DNA of 64,000 bases from Pseudobacter sp. (GTDB lineage: Bacteria > Bacteroidota > Bacteroidia > Chitinophagales > Chitinophagaceae): positions 248,001 to 312,000 of the forward strand of contig JAFIGX010000014.1 in assembly GCA_017849455.1 (NCBI GenBank), read 5' to 3'. The notes beneath the pieces are model-generated. The model was not told the DNA's origin. It saw nothing but the letters and a program-made list of their open reading frames with translations, and did not search any database. The translations under genes and the position numbers were made by a program. Of this stretch, positions 53,626 through 61,768 are shown one piece after another (position 1 is the first letter of the stretch; the number at the start of each line of letters is the position of its first letter).

Positions 53626-54096
53626 ATGAAAGCGAATATCGGTCTCACCGACAAGAATGCGCAGCAAATTGCCCTCGTGTTGAACAAGATCCTGGCAGAT
53701 GAGTTCGTCCTGTATGCCAAAACACGCAACTACCACTGGAATTATGAAGGCGATAATTTCATGGAGATGCACAAGTTCTATGAAGGGCAATATGAGGAAC
53801 TGGATGATATGATCGATGATGTGGCGGAAAGGGTGAGAAAGATCGGGCATTATGCCGAAGGCCGGCTGAAAGAGTACCTGAAGCTTTCAGATCTTACGGA
53901 GCCTTCTTCCACCACCGATCAGCCGAAACAGGTCAAGAACCTCCTCGACGATCATGAGACCATCATCCGTTATCTCCGCCAGCAGGTGGATGTAATGACC
54001 GATAAACTCAAAGATGCCGGCACGGCCGACTTCCTCACCGGCATCATGGAACAACATGAGAAAATGGCCTGGATGCTGCGGGCCTACCTGAAATAG
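53626..54096 (+). CDS. dps: Dps-family ferritin-like DNA protection protein
   Basis: Dps dodecamers oxidise and store iron with hydrogen peroxide and shield DNA. The 156-aa product forms a four-helix bundle and has the inter-subunit ferroxidase residues H37 (NYHWN), H49, D64 and E68 (DDVAER) at the spacing of Listeria-type Dps. It has no long Lys-rich N-terminal tail, so DNA binding may be weak. The ATG is clear. It converges with a small membrane gene after 3 nt. Confidence 0.94.
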   Translation: MKANIGLTDKNAQQIALVLNKILADEFVLYAKTRNYHWNYEGDNFMEMHKFYEGQYEELDDMIDDVAERVRKIGHYAEGRLKEYLKLSDLTEPSSTTDQPKQVKNLLDDHETIIRYLRQQVDVMTDKLKDAGTADFLTGIMEQHEKMAWMLRAYLK

Positions 54097-54099
54097 CTA

Positions 54100-54399
54100 C
54101 TAAGCGATCAGGTTGAAAGAAACGAAAATGATCGTCAGCGAGATCAGCACCAACGCGATCAGGAATACGATATCGGCAGCATTTTCCAATCGCTCACTCC
54201 TGGTGTCGCTCATCGTTTTCATCGACAGGTAAGAAAAGATACAGCTCATCATCAACAATATGGCGGCTGCACCGGTCAGGTCGTCGATGAAAGTGGCCTG
54301 GTTGAATTTGGAGATCTTGATGGACGTGAGAATGATAAGGCAGAACCCAAGCAGGTTGGAAGACGTGTTGAGTATGTGCGGCGCTTTGTTATTGTTCAT
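54100..54399 (-). CDS. Small three-helix membrane protein, function unknown
   Basis: The 99-aa product has three hydrophobic segments (about 14-30, 42-62, 75-97) separated by short charged loops (KISKFNQ, MSDTRSERLE). No family was recognised. It faces dps with a 3-nt gap. The coding call rests on the hydrophobic pattern, the lack of a competing frame and the clean ATG. Confidence 0.6.
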   Translation of the reverse strand: MNNNKAPHILNTSSNLLGFCLIILTSIKISKFNQATFIDDLTGAAAILLMMSCIFSYLSMKTMSDTRSERLENAADIVFLIALVLISLTIIFVSFNLIA

Positions 54400-54485
54400 T
54401 ACCGGAAACGGATTTGAGCCATTGAATGAAGGAACAGAAAGGAAGATAAAAGGGATTTCAAGGTAGGAACTTATTCCATATAAAC

Positions 54486-54518
54486 AAAGAGGGTATATCT
54501 GACTGATATACCCTCTTT
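54486..54518 (-). terminator. Terminator hairpin downstream of the second Gfo/Idh/MocA gene
   Basis: A perfect 14-bp stem, 54486-54499 with 54505-54518, encloses the loop TGACT; T-rich DNA follows on either strand. It lies 23 nt after the oxidoreductase stop at 54541. Confidence 0.8.
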
Positions 54519-54540
54519 TCGTTATTTAACTTTTAACTGA

Positions 54541-55974
54541 TCACAGCGAAAGTTTCCATCCATCGCGGTATTCGCGTTTCACGAACTGATTGGCTTCGTC
54601 GAAGTTGGTGATCTTCATATTTTTTGCATCCCAGAGCAGGCGTTTCCGGCCCAGGTATTTATCGTTCCAGCCTTTCAGGTTGGGATTCTTCATCATGAAA
54701 CTGCGGATAGCCAGGTTCCCGATCAGTATGCTCTCCGTGAATGGGCCTGCAAATTCAAATGGGGAGCTGGTCTGCCCTTTGCCATATCCTGCAATACAGG
54801 CGTTCACCCATTGCACATAATGTCCTTCCGGAACACGTTTGATCGTTTCTTTCGGCAATGTTTTTTCAGTCATGTACCTGGTAGGCAGCAGGCGTGGGTT
54901 GGCTCCATAGCAATCGGCCATGATCTTTCCCTTTGTTCCTTCGAAGAGCACGCCGCCATCCCAGTTGCCCATGGGCTCATCGGGCAGCAGTTCGTCGGGC
55001 CGTTGGGGCAACAGGCCGCCATCGTACCAGGAAACTTTGATCGTTCCTTTCCCATCTTTACGTGGATAGGAAAGACGGATGATGGAAGAAGGCGGGCAGC
55101 TATCGGTATTCATCGTATCGTTCCACATCTCTTTCCAGATAGTGGCGATGCTGCATTCCACATCGGACGGATAATCGATGGGCAGGATGCGGAACACGGG
55201 GTCCATGATATGGCAGGCCATATCGCCGAGCGCACCGGTGCCGAAAGCCCACCATCCGCGCCAGTTGAACGGCAGGTAAGCCGGGTTATAATCGATCTTT
55301 TTAGCAGGGCCGAGCCAGAGATCCCAGCTCAGTTCATTCGGAATATCGAAACTTCCTGTTGGCGTGGGGATACCCTGAGGCCAAACAGGGCGGTTGGTCC
55401 AGCAATGTACGGTATGCACCTCCCCGATCATTCCGGCATCCACGATCTCTTTCATCCTGCGCACCCCATCGCCCGAACCTCCCTGGTTACCCATCTGCGT
55501 GATCACTTTATAGCGTCTAGCCGCTTCCGTTAGTACACGTGCTTCATGGATATCGTGTGTCAGTGGTTTCTGTACATACACGTGCTTACCCAGTTGCATG
55601 GCGGCGAGCGCTGCCACGGCATGGGTATTATCGGGGGTGGATACGGAAACCGCATCGATATTCTTTGCTTCCTTATCGAGCATCTCACGGTAATCGTGGT
55701 AATAGGGCGCATTGGGAAAACGCTTGCGGGATTTGTCTGCCTGGCGGTCGTCCACATCGCAGAGTGCTACTACGGAAGCGTTGGGGCTCTTCACGAATTC
55801 AGCCAGGTCGCTTTGACCTTTTCCCCCGATGCCGATGCCGGCAATGCGGAGCTTATCGCTCGGCGCCACAAAGCCACGGCCCAGCACATGACGGGGCACA
55901 ATGAAAAAACCGGCTGCGGCCAGGGATGAATTGCGGATGAAATCACGCCGGCCCGACTGTTTCTTTTGGTTCAT
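54541..55974 (-). CDS. Tat-exported Gfo/Idh/MocA-family oxidoreductase, copy 2
   Basis: The 477-aa product has a twin-arginine signal (SGRRDFIRNSSLAAAGFF, residues 6-23). The NAD(P)-binding Rossmann domain starts LRIAGIGIGGKGQSD near residue 45; the family EKP motif reads QKPLTHD, so Glu is replaced by Gln while Lys is kept. The C-terminal domain has the NRPVWPQGIPTPTG, WRGWWAFGTGALGDMACH and ECSIATIW blocks shared with copy 1. It probably oxidises or reduces a sugar or inositol derivative in the periplasm; the substrate is unknown. It starts with ATG after a 42-bp palindrome that follows copy 1. Confidence 0.88.
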   Translation of the reverse strand: MNQKKQSGRRDFIRNSSLAAAGFFIVPRHVLGRGFVAPSDKLRIAGIGIGGKGQSDLAEFVKSPNASVVALCDVDDRQADKSRKRFPNAPYYHDYREMLDKEAKNIDAVSVSTPDNTHAVAALAAMQLGKHVYVQKPLTHDIHEARVLTEAARRYKVITQMGNQGGSGDGVRRMKEIVDAGMIGEVHTVHCWTNRPVWPQGIPTPTGSFDIPNELSWDLWLGPAKKIDYNPAYLPFNWRGWWAFGTGALGDMACHIMDPVFRILPIDYPSDVECSIATIWKEMWNDTMNTDSCPPSSIIRLSYPRKDGKGTIKVSWYDGGLLPQRPDELLPDEPMGNWDGGVLFEGTKGKIMADCYGANPRLLPTRYMTEKTLPKETIKRVPEGHYVQWVNACIAGYGKGQTSSPFEFAGPFTESILIGNLAIRSFMMKNPNLKGWNDKYLGRKRLLWDAKNMKITNFDEANQFVKREYRDGWKLSL

Positions 55975-56033
55975 AGTGAGATTTTTTTTAGGACTAAAGA
56001 TAAAAAAAAGTGAGTGATAAATCGATTTAGCTT

Positions 56034-56135
56034 GTCTGAACTGGGATTGGTGGGATGTATGGGATTGGTGGGATAAGATCACAATTTTCGAACTATCCCA
56101 TTAATCCCATACATCCCACAAATCCCAGTTCAGAC
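56034..56135. repeat. Family E long palindrome between the two oxidoreductase genes
   Basis: Arms 56034-56075 and 56094-56135 (42 nt) are complementary at 39 positions around an 18-nt loop. The arms are made from GGGATT, GTGGGATG and TATGGGATT words. The stop codon of copy 1 (TGA at 56132-56130) lies inside the right arm. This is the longest near-perfect inverted repeat in the window. Confidence 0.92.
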
Positions 56136-57563
56136 CAATTTCCAATCCCCCCTATACTCCCTCTTCACGAACTGGTTGGCCGGTTCGAAATTGGTGATGC
56201 GCATGGAGGGGCCGTCCCACAATAATTTTTTCCTGCCCGGGAATTGTTTTTCTCCCTTGCTGTTGGTGGTGGAATAATTGAAACTGCGAACGGCCAGGTT
56301 ACCCATCAGAACAGTTTCCGTGAGGGGGCCGGCAATTTCAAAGGGAGAGCTGGTATAAGCGCCATGACCTTTCTTGCAGGCTTCCACCCATTGGGTCTGG
56401 TGGCCGTCCCACCCTCCGGGAACAGAAGCTTTCTCCTGCGCCGGCAGATGGGTGGTCTTCATTTTGGCGGTCGGTAATAAAGTTGGGTTCCTTCCAAAGA
56501 GACCTGCCATCAGTTTTCCTTTGGTGCCTTCGAAGAGGATACCTCCGTCCCACTCTGCAAATGGTTCATCGGGCAATAGCTCTTCCGGTCTTTTGGGAAG
56601 GATGCCACCATCGTACCAGACCATTTCCACCGGGGGCATGGAGCCACGCGCCGGGAACTGGATATGGATCTTGGCAGAAGGCGGGTAGCTGTCGGTATAG
56701 ATGGCTTCCTGGAAGAAACCTGTCCAAACCCTGCCCACACTGCATTCCACTGAAACAGGATACCCGAGTTTCAAAGCCCTGTAAGGAACGTCGATAAAAT
56801 GGCAGCCCATATCACCCAGGGAGCCGGTACCGAAATCCGACCATCCTCTCCAGGTTGCGGGCAGGTAGGCCGGGTTGAAATCACGGAAAGGCGCAGTGCC
56901 GAGCCAGAGGTCCCAGTCCACCTCTTTGGGAATATCGAATTTGCCCGTAGGCGTCGGGATGCCTTGCGGCCATACCGGGCGGTTGGTCCACACATGCACG
57001 GTATGCACATTGCCGATCACTCCTTTCTGTATCCATGTTTCCACTTTGCGGGTATCGTCGCCGCTGCTGCCCTGGTTGCCCATCTGGGTAACCACTTTGT
57101 ATTTTTTGGCTGCTTCCGTGAGCATGCGGGCTTCATAAATATCATGGGTAAGCGGTTTTTCCAGGTAAACGTGTTTGCCCAACTGCATACAGGGCAGGGC
57201 CATCACGGCATGCATGTGATCGGGTGTGGTGATGATCACGGCATCGATGCCCTTGCCTTCTTTATCGAGCATGGTCCTGAAATCCTTGTAGTAAGTGGCT
57301 TTCTCATATTTTTTGCGGGAATCGACGGCCTGGCGGTCGTCCACATCGCATAAGGCCACGATATTTTCTGCTCCTTTATTATAGGCTTGCTGGAGGTTGT
57401 AAATGGCTTTGCCGCCGGCCCCGATGGCGGCGATATTCAGCTTATCGCTGGGCGCTATGAACCCTCTCCCGAGCACGTGGCGGGGAACGATGAAGAAGCC
57501 GGTAGCAACGAGGGAGGTATCGCGGATGAATTTCCGGCGGGAAGATGAATTGTTGTTTTTCAT
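56130..57563 (-). CDS. Tat-exported Gfo/Idh/MocA-family oxidoreductase, copy 1
   Basis: The 477-aa product has the same length as copy 2 and a twin-arginine signal (SSRRKFIRDTSLVATGFF, about 7-24). The Rossmann start is LNIAAIGAGGKAIYN and the EKPLTHD motif is intact. The GSLGDMGCHFIDVPYRAL block contains the His region of the C-terminal domain. The high similarity, identical length and tandem placement show a gene duplication, with copy 2 diverged at the EKP Glu. The ATG at 57563 is used; a TTG three codons upstream is possible. The substrate is unknown. Confidence 0.9.
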   Translation of the reverse strand: MKNNNSSSRRKFIRDTSLVATGFFIVPRHVLGRGFIAPSDKLNIAAIGAGGKAIYNLQQAYNKGAENIVALCDVDDRQAVDSRKKYEKATYYKDFRTMLDKEGKGIDAVIITTPDHMHAVMALPCMQLGKHVYLEKPLTHDIYEARMLTEAAKKYKVVTQMGNQGSSGDDTRKVETWIQKGVIGNVHTVHVWTNRPVWPQGIPTPTGKFDIPKEVDWDLWLGTAPFRDFNPAYLPATWRGWSDFGTGSLGDMGCHFIDVPYRALKLGYPVSVECSVGRVWTGFFQEAIYTDSYPPSAKIHIQFPARGSMPPVEMVWYDGGILPKRPEELLPDEPFAEWDGGILFEGTKGKLMAGLFGRNPTLLPTAKMKTTHLPAQEKASVPGGWDGHQTQWVEACKKGHGAYTSSPFEIAGPLTETVLMGNLAVRSFNYSTTNSKGEKQFPGRKKLLWDGPSMRITNFEPANQFVKREYRGDWKLV

Positions 57564-57612
57564 ACCAAACAATCAGTTGAAGTTTTGAAGAAAGGTTTGC
57601 TTTTAGAAGTTT

Positions 57613-57674
57613 GCAGTAGGCAATTGGCAGTGGGCAGTTGGCCTGTTTGCAAATTGCCTACTGCCCACTGCCAA
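57613..57674. repeat. Family B inverted repeat, copy B2
   Basis: GCAGTAGGCAATT (57613-57625) pairs perfectly with 57652-57664, and TTGGCAGTGGGCAG (57624-57637) pairs perfectly with 57661-57674. The two hairpins overlap and exclude one another, as in copy B1. It lies between an OsmC gene and the first oxidoreductase gene, both on minus. Confidence 0.8.
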
Positions 57675-57690
57675 CTTGTTTTCCAGGCAC

Positions 57691-58101
57691 TCACGCCAAA
57701 CTCGCTTCCATACTGATGGCTGCATTGAGCACTTTGCTCACCGGGCAGTTCGCCTTGGCATCATCGGCAGCTTCTTTGAATTTTTCCGGCGTGATCCCGG
57801 GCACTTTGGCTTTTACCACCAGGTGAGAACTGGTGATCACACCATTATCGAGCGTTACGGTAGAAGTTGTTTCAATCGATTCAGGCGTGAAGCCTGCCCC
57901 GCCCAGCACGAAGCTGAGCTTCATGGTAAAGCAACCCGCATGTGCCGCAGCAATCAATTCTTCGGGATTGGTGCCTACACCCTCTTCAAACCTCGATTTG
58001 TAGGAATACTGTGTTTTGTTGAGGGTAGTGCTTTGTGTAGTGAGATGGCCGCTTCCTTCTTTTCCTGAGCCGTTCCATACGGCTGTTGCTGTTCGTTTCA
58101 T
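57691..58101 (-). CDS. OsmC family peroxiredoxin
   Basis: The 136-aa product is an OsmC-type hydroperoxide reductase with redox cysteines C57 (AHAGCFTM) and C119 (KANCPVSK), the N-terminal RTATAVWNGSGKEGSG segment and EELIAAAHAGCF around the active site. It matches the E. coli OsmC subgroup better than the copy at 32.2 kb. It is divergent from csaA. Confidence 0.93.
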   Translation of the reverse strand: MKRTATAVWNGSGKEGSGHLTTQSTTLNKTQYSYKSRFEEGVGTNPEELIAAAHAGCFTMKLSFVLGGAGFTPESIETTSTVTLDNGVITSSHLVVKAKVPGITPEKFKEAADDAKANCPVSKVLNAAISMEASLA

Positions 58102-58114
58102 GAGAATTGTCGTT

Positions 58115-58122
58115 TATTTTTG
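58115..58122 (+). promoter_or_regulatory. TATTTTTG -7 box before csaA
   Basis: Exact TAnnTTTG match 15 nt upstream of the csaA ATG; TTCG at 58092-58095 is 19 nt before it and differs by one base from TTTG. It likely drives csaA-ogt. Confidence 0.55.
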
Positions 58123-58137
58123 AAAAAATATTTACCA

Positions 58138-58467
58138 ATGATCACCTGGGATGATTTTGAAAAAATCGATATGCGTGTCGGAACGATCACGGAAGTTACA
58201 GATTTTCCAAAAGCAAAGAAGCCTGCATACCAAATTATGGTCGATTTTGGAGAATTGGGCACAAAAAGGTCTTCGGCACAGATCACGGCGCATTACAACA
58301 AGGAAGAACTGATAGGCAAACAGGTGATAGCGGTAGTGAACTTTCCACCCAGGCAGATCGCCAACTTTTTCAGCGAGTGCCTTGTATTGGGCATTTACAC
58401 TGATAAAAAAGATGTAGTTTTATTACAACCGGAACGCCGGGTGGAGAACGGACGGAAGATCGGTTGA
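58138..58467 (+). CDS. csaA: tRNA-binding domain protein CsaA
   Basis: The 109-aa product is a stand-alone OB-fold tRNA-binding domain: FEKIDMRVGTI near residues 6-16, KPAYQIMVDFG, SSAQIT, and QVIAVVNFPPRQIANFFSECLVLG. CsaA dimers bind tRNA and have been linked to chaperone or secretion roles in Bacillus. The ATG at 58138 gives the usual length; an upstream TTG overlaps the promoter-like box. It is followed after 6 nt by ogt. Confidence 0.92.
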   Translation: MITWDDFEKIDMRVGTITEVTDFPKAKKPAYQIMVDFGELGTKRSSAQITAHYNKEELIGKQVIAVVNFPPRQIANFFSECLVLGIYTDKKDVVLLQPERRVENGRKIG

Positions 58468-58473
58468 TCATTC

Positions 58474-58980
58474 ATGCTTCAATATTTTACTACATATTAT
58501 CAATCGCCGGTTGGGCTCCTGCGGTTCAGGGTCACCGAACATTTTCTCAGCGAAGTTCATTTTGTGGACAATGACGAGAATATGGTCCCGGACGATGCCC
58601 TGAGGGGCTCTTTGCCTTCGATGGCCGTTCAGGCCATCGAGCAACTGATCCAGTATTTCCATGGCGATCGCCGGTCGTTCGAGCTGCCTGTAAACCAGGA
58701 GGGCACAGACTTCCAGCAAAAGGTCTGGAATGAACTGATGAATATCCCTTTCGGAAAAACGATCAGCTACCTGGAAATGTCGAGAAGACTGGGAGATCCC
58801 AAAGTGATCCGCGCTGCCGCAGCAGCCAATGGAAAGAACCATGTGGCCATCATTGTTCCCTGCCATCGCGTGGTCGGTTCCAACAACGACCTGGTAGGCT
58901 ATGGCGGTGGTCTCTGGCGAAAGAAGTGGCTGCTCGAGCATGAGAAAAAAATAGCACACGGGGTGCTTACCTTATTTTAA
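58474..58980 (+). CDS. ogt: Methylated-DNA--protein-cysteine methyltransferase
   Basis: This suicide repair protein moves methyl groups from O6-methylguanine or O4-methylthymine to its own Cys. The 168-aa product has the DNA-recognition helix near residues 100-120 (LEMSRRLGDPKVIRAAAAANGKN) with the Arg finger, and PCHRV at 129-133 with acceptor C130. The N-terminal ribonuclease-like domain (about 1-75) is present. There is no AraC-type Ada domain. It starts 6 nt after csaA. Confidence 0.95.
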   Translation: MLQYFTTYYQSPVGLLRFRVTEHFLSEVHFVDNDENMVPDDALRGSLPSMAVQAIEQLIQYFHGDRRSFELPVNQEGTDFQQKVWNELMNIPFGKTISYLEMSRRLGDPKVIRAAAAANGKNHVAIIVPCHRVVGSNNDLVGYGGGLWRKKWLLEHEKKIAHGVLTLF

Positions 58981-59040
58981 ATTTCAATCCGGGGACAGGA
59001 TTTGCTGTGCCTGTATATTTTATGATCAACAGGAATTACT

Positions 59041-60042
59041 ATGCCATTTAAAGCACTCTGGATCACGGAAACTGCAGACGGGAAATTTGAACGCAGCATC
59101 ATTGAAAGAAAGATCGATGACCTGCCTCCGGGTGAACTGGTCATTAGGGTCTTGTATTCTTCCCTCAATTATAAGGATGCGCTTTCGGCCACCGGCAATA
59201 AAGGTATCACCCGCAAGTTCCCGCATACGCCGGGCATCGATGCGGCCGGTATCGTGGAGATCAGCCGGAAGGAACAATTTGCTACCGGTGATGAAGTGAT
59301 CATTACCGGGTATGATCTGGGCATGAATACCTGCGGCGGTTTCGGAGAATATATCCGCATACCTGCTTCCTGGGCGATCAAAAAGCCGGAAGCCTACAGC
59401 CTGAAGGAATGCATGGTGATCGGCACGGCTGGTTTTACAGCGGCCTCTGCACTCTTTAAAATGGAGTTGATGGGACAAGACCCCTCCCAAGGCCCGGTGG
59501 TGGTGACAGGTTCCACGGGCGGTGTGGGCAGTATGGCCGTAACGTTGCTCAATAAAGCCGGATATGAAGTGATCGCTATTACAGGTAAGGCCAATGCCCA
59601 TGAATACCTGCAATTCCTCGGCGCCAGCAGGATCGAGGAACGGTCATGGGTAAACGATCAGTCGGGCAAGGCCCTGCTCCGCCCCCAATGGGCAGGCGCC
59701 ATCGATACTGTAGGTGGAAATACCCTGGTGACCTTACTGAAAGGCTGTCAAACCGAAGGTTGCGTGGTCAGTACCGGTTTGGTGTCATCCCCCAGGCTCG
59801 ATGCCACGGTATACCCCTTTATCCTGAATGGCGTGAGCCTGCTGGGTGTTGGCTCGGCTGAAACGCCCATGCCTAGAAGGATGGCGATATGGGATAAACT
59901 GGCCACTACCTGGAATTGCAGGGATAAATTCAATGCCATCGCCAAAGAAGTGACACTGGAAGAATTGAACCATCAATATATCGACGCCATCCTGGAAGGA
60001 AAGATCATGGGAAGGATCGTTGTAAAACACACTGAGAAATAA
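59041..60042 (+). CDS. YhdH/YhfP-type NADPH reductase (AcuI-like)
   Basis: The 333-aa product is a zinc-free medium-chain dehydrogenase of the YhdH/AcuI group: the N-terminal catalytic domain has SSLNYKDALSATGNKG and FPHTPGIDAAGIV, and the Rossmann domain has VVVTGSTGGVGSMA near residue 155. AcuI reduces acryloyl-CoA to propionyl-CoA with NADPH; other members act on quinones or enones. The substrate is not decided by sequence. It lies 9 nt before the PaaE-like reductase gene, so the two are co-transcribed. Confidence 0.88.
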   Translation: MPFKALWITETADGKFERSIIERKIDDLPPGELVIRVLYSSLNYKDALSATGNKGITRKFPHTPGIDAAGIVEISRKEQFATGDEVIITGYDLGMNTCGGFGEYIRIPASWAIKKPEAYSLKECMVIGTAGFTAASALFKMELMGQDPSQGPVVVTGSTGGVGSMAVTLLNKAGYEVIAITGKANAHEYLQFLGASRIEERSWVNDQSGKALLRPQWAGAIDTVGGNTLVTLLKGCQTEGCVVSTGLVSSPRLDATVYPFILNGVSLLGVGSAETPMPRRMAIWDKLATTWNCRDKFNAIAKEVTLEELNHQYIDAILEGKIMGRIVVKHTEK

Positions 60043-60051
60043 AGACAATCC

Positions 60052-61104
60052 ATGGAAGGAACCGGTACGTTCAGTTTGCGGGTAGCGGCCGTCATCCCTG
60101 AAACAAGAGACACCAAAACCTTTGTGCTGGAAGAAGTAACAGGGAAAAATATTCCTTATGAAGCCGGTCAGTTCCTCACCTTCCTCCTCTACCATCATGG
60201 CCGTGAATTGCGCAGGTCATTCTCCCTGGGGTCCGCACCAGGCATCGATCAGCAGCTATTCATTACCGTTAAAAGAAAGGAGAATGGGGAGATATCACGC
60301 TTCATCCTGAAGCACTGGAAGCCAGGCACCATCGTGAGCAGCCTGGCCCCTTCCGGGCGATTTACTATTAAAACAGCACTCCATCAGCCCCGGCATATTT
60401 TCTTCCTGGCTGCCGGCAGCGGCATCGTTCCGGTATTTTCCCTGCTGAAGAAAATATTGCTGGAAGAACCGCTCACCCATGTCACCCTGATCTACCAGAA
60501 CCATGATGAGCGCGAGATCATCTACCATAAACAGTTGGAGCTGATACGGGAGCATTATCCCGGCAGGTTCCTCCGGATAGACCTGCTTAGCCATCCATTG
60601 CAGCATGATCTTCCATCGAAGCGGTTGAATAACGGGTTGCTGGAAGAGATGATGAACGTGTACAGGCCGGTACACCATCGCCAGGGCTCCGACCTCCTCT
60701 ATACCTGCGGCCCGCCATCTTTCATGCGCATGGTGCAGTTCACGCTCCATGTAATGGGATTCGCCGAAGAACAACTCCGCAAAGAAAATTTCACCGTCGA
60801 CCCGGTGCCTGCCCCTGCCTTCAGCATCGATCCGACGCCGAGGTTGATAACAGTACATGCGGAAGAAAAAACTTTTCAATTCACGGTATCTTATCCCACT
60901 ACCATCCTCCAGGCGGCATTGAACAATCATATTCATTTGCCCTATAGCTGCAATGCCGGCCGCTGCGGGACCTGCACTGCCCAATGTATGCAGGGAAAAG
61001 TGACAATGAGCATCAATGAAGTACTCACGGAAAAGGATATGGAGCAGGGGCTCGTACTTACCTGTGTAGGCTTTGCCGAAACGGATGTTGAGATCAGGAT
61101 TTAG
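60052..61104 (+). CDS. Flavin/2Fe-2S oxidoreductase (PaaE/ferredoxin-NADP reductase-like)
   Basis: The 350-aa product joins three modules: an FAD-binding domain with RRSFSLGS (54-61), an NAD(P)-binding domain with AAGSGIVPV (120-128) and CGPPSFM (219-225), and a C-terminal plant-type ferredoxin domain with the cluster ligands C300, C305, C308 and C338. This order is that of PaaE, the reductase of phenylacetyl-CoA epoxidase, and of related class IA oxygenase reductases. No paaABCD genes are in the window, so its electron acceptor is unknown. Confidence 0.9.
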   Translation: MEGTGTFSLRVAAVIPETRDTKTFVLEEVTGKNIPYEAGQFLTFLLYHHGRELRRSFSLGSAPGIDQQLFITVKRKENGEISRFILKHWKPGTIVSSLAPSGRFTIKTALHQPRHIFFLAAGSGIVPVFSLLKKILLEEPLTHVTLIYQNHDEREIIYHKQLELIREHYPGRFLRIDLLSHPLQHDLPSKRLNNGLLEEMMNVYRPVHHRQGSDLLYTCGPPSFMRMVQFTLHVMGFAEEQLRKENFTVDPVPAPAFSIDPTPRLITVHAEEKTFQFTVSYPTTILQAALNNHIHLPYSCNAGRCGTCTAQCMQGKVTMSINEVLTEKDMEQGLVLTCVGFAETDVEIRI

Positions 61105-61133
61105 ATCGAGCCTGAACAACCACAAACATTTGG

Positions 61134-61616
61134 TTATAGGTCTTCGTTTGTAAACGCCAACGGAAGCAGCATACCCGATTGTGGGATGATATAGATCCTG
61201 CCTTCCTTTCCTGCGAGTATCAGGCGTATCGGCTGCCCTACCCTGCCTTCGAATTCCTGCAATGATTGTCGGCAGATACCGCAGGGGGTAACCGGATAAT
61301 CACTGTTCCCATTGCCATTGAGATAACTGATGGCGATGGTCTCGATCGGTACTTCAGGGTACATGGAGCCGGCCGTACCCAGCAACACCCGTTCTGCGCA
61401 TACGCCTGCCGGATAGGACGCATTCTCCTGGTTGGTGCCCGTTACGATCTTGCCATTGCTCAATTTGGCCACCGCGCCTACCTGGAAACAGGAATAAGGT
61501 GCATAGGCGAACCGGCTTATCTTACGTGCCTCCTGCAGCAACCAGGCATCCTGCTCACTGAGCTCGGCATCGCTATCGTATACTTCGAAAGTAAAATGAT
61601 ATTCAGATTTTTTCAT
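61134..61616 (-). CDS. cdd: Cytidine deaminase
   Basis: Cdd deaminates cytidine and deoxycytidine to uridine forms in pyrimidine salvage. The 160-aa product has the zinc site C73-A-E75 (catalytic Glu75) and PCGIC with C112 and C115, the tetrameric three-Cys type, plus NQENASYPAG for nucleoside binding. The ATG at 61616 is preferred to a TTG two codons upstream. A terminator-like hairpin lies just before the ATG. Confidence 0.93.
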   Translation of the reverse strand: MKKSEYHFTFEVYDSDAELSEQDAWLLQEARKISRFAYAPYSCFQVGAVAKLSNGKIVTGTNQENASYPAGVCAERVLLGTAGSMYPEVPIETIAISYLNGNGNSDYPVTPCGICRQSLQEFEGRVGQPIRLILAGKEGRIYIIPQSGMLLPLAFTNEDL

Positions 61617-61620
61617 AGAC

Positions 61621-61651
61621 AAAAAATCCTTCCACCACGACGATGGAAGGA
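61621..61651 (-). terminator. Terminator-like hairpin immediately before the cdd ATG
   Basis: On the minus strand TCCTTCCA (61651-61644) pairs perfectly with TGGAAGGA (61634-61627) over a 9-nt loop and is followed by six T (61626-61621). The T-run ends 4 nt before the cdd ATG, so it can stop read-through from lepB or act as an attenuator. Confidence 0.7.
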
Positions 61652-61674
61652 CTTATTAAAGATAAGGAAATTTT

Positions 61675-61768
61675 GGTTGACAGGTTAAAAAGTTGATAGG
61701 TTGACAAGGCGCCTCCGAAGATCACGGCCCCCTTGTCAACCTATCAACCTGTTAACTTATCAACTTTA
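61675..61768. repeat. Family A long inverted repeat, copy A4
   Basis: Arms of about 36 nt, 61675-61710 and 61730-61766, are complementary at most positions; the strings CCTTGTCAACCTATCAAC and their complement are perfect. The lepB stop codon lies at the edge of the right arm. Confidence 0.85.
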
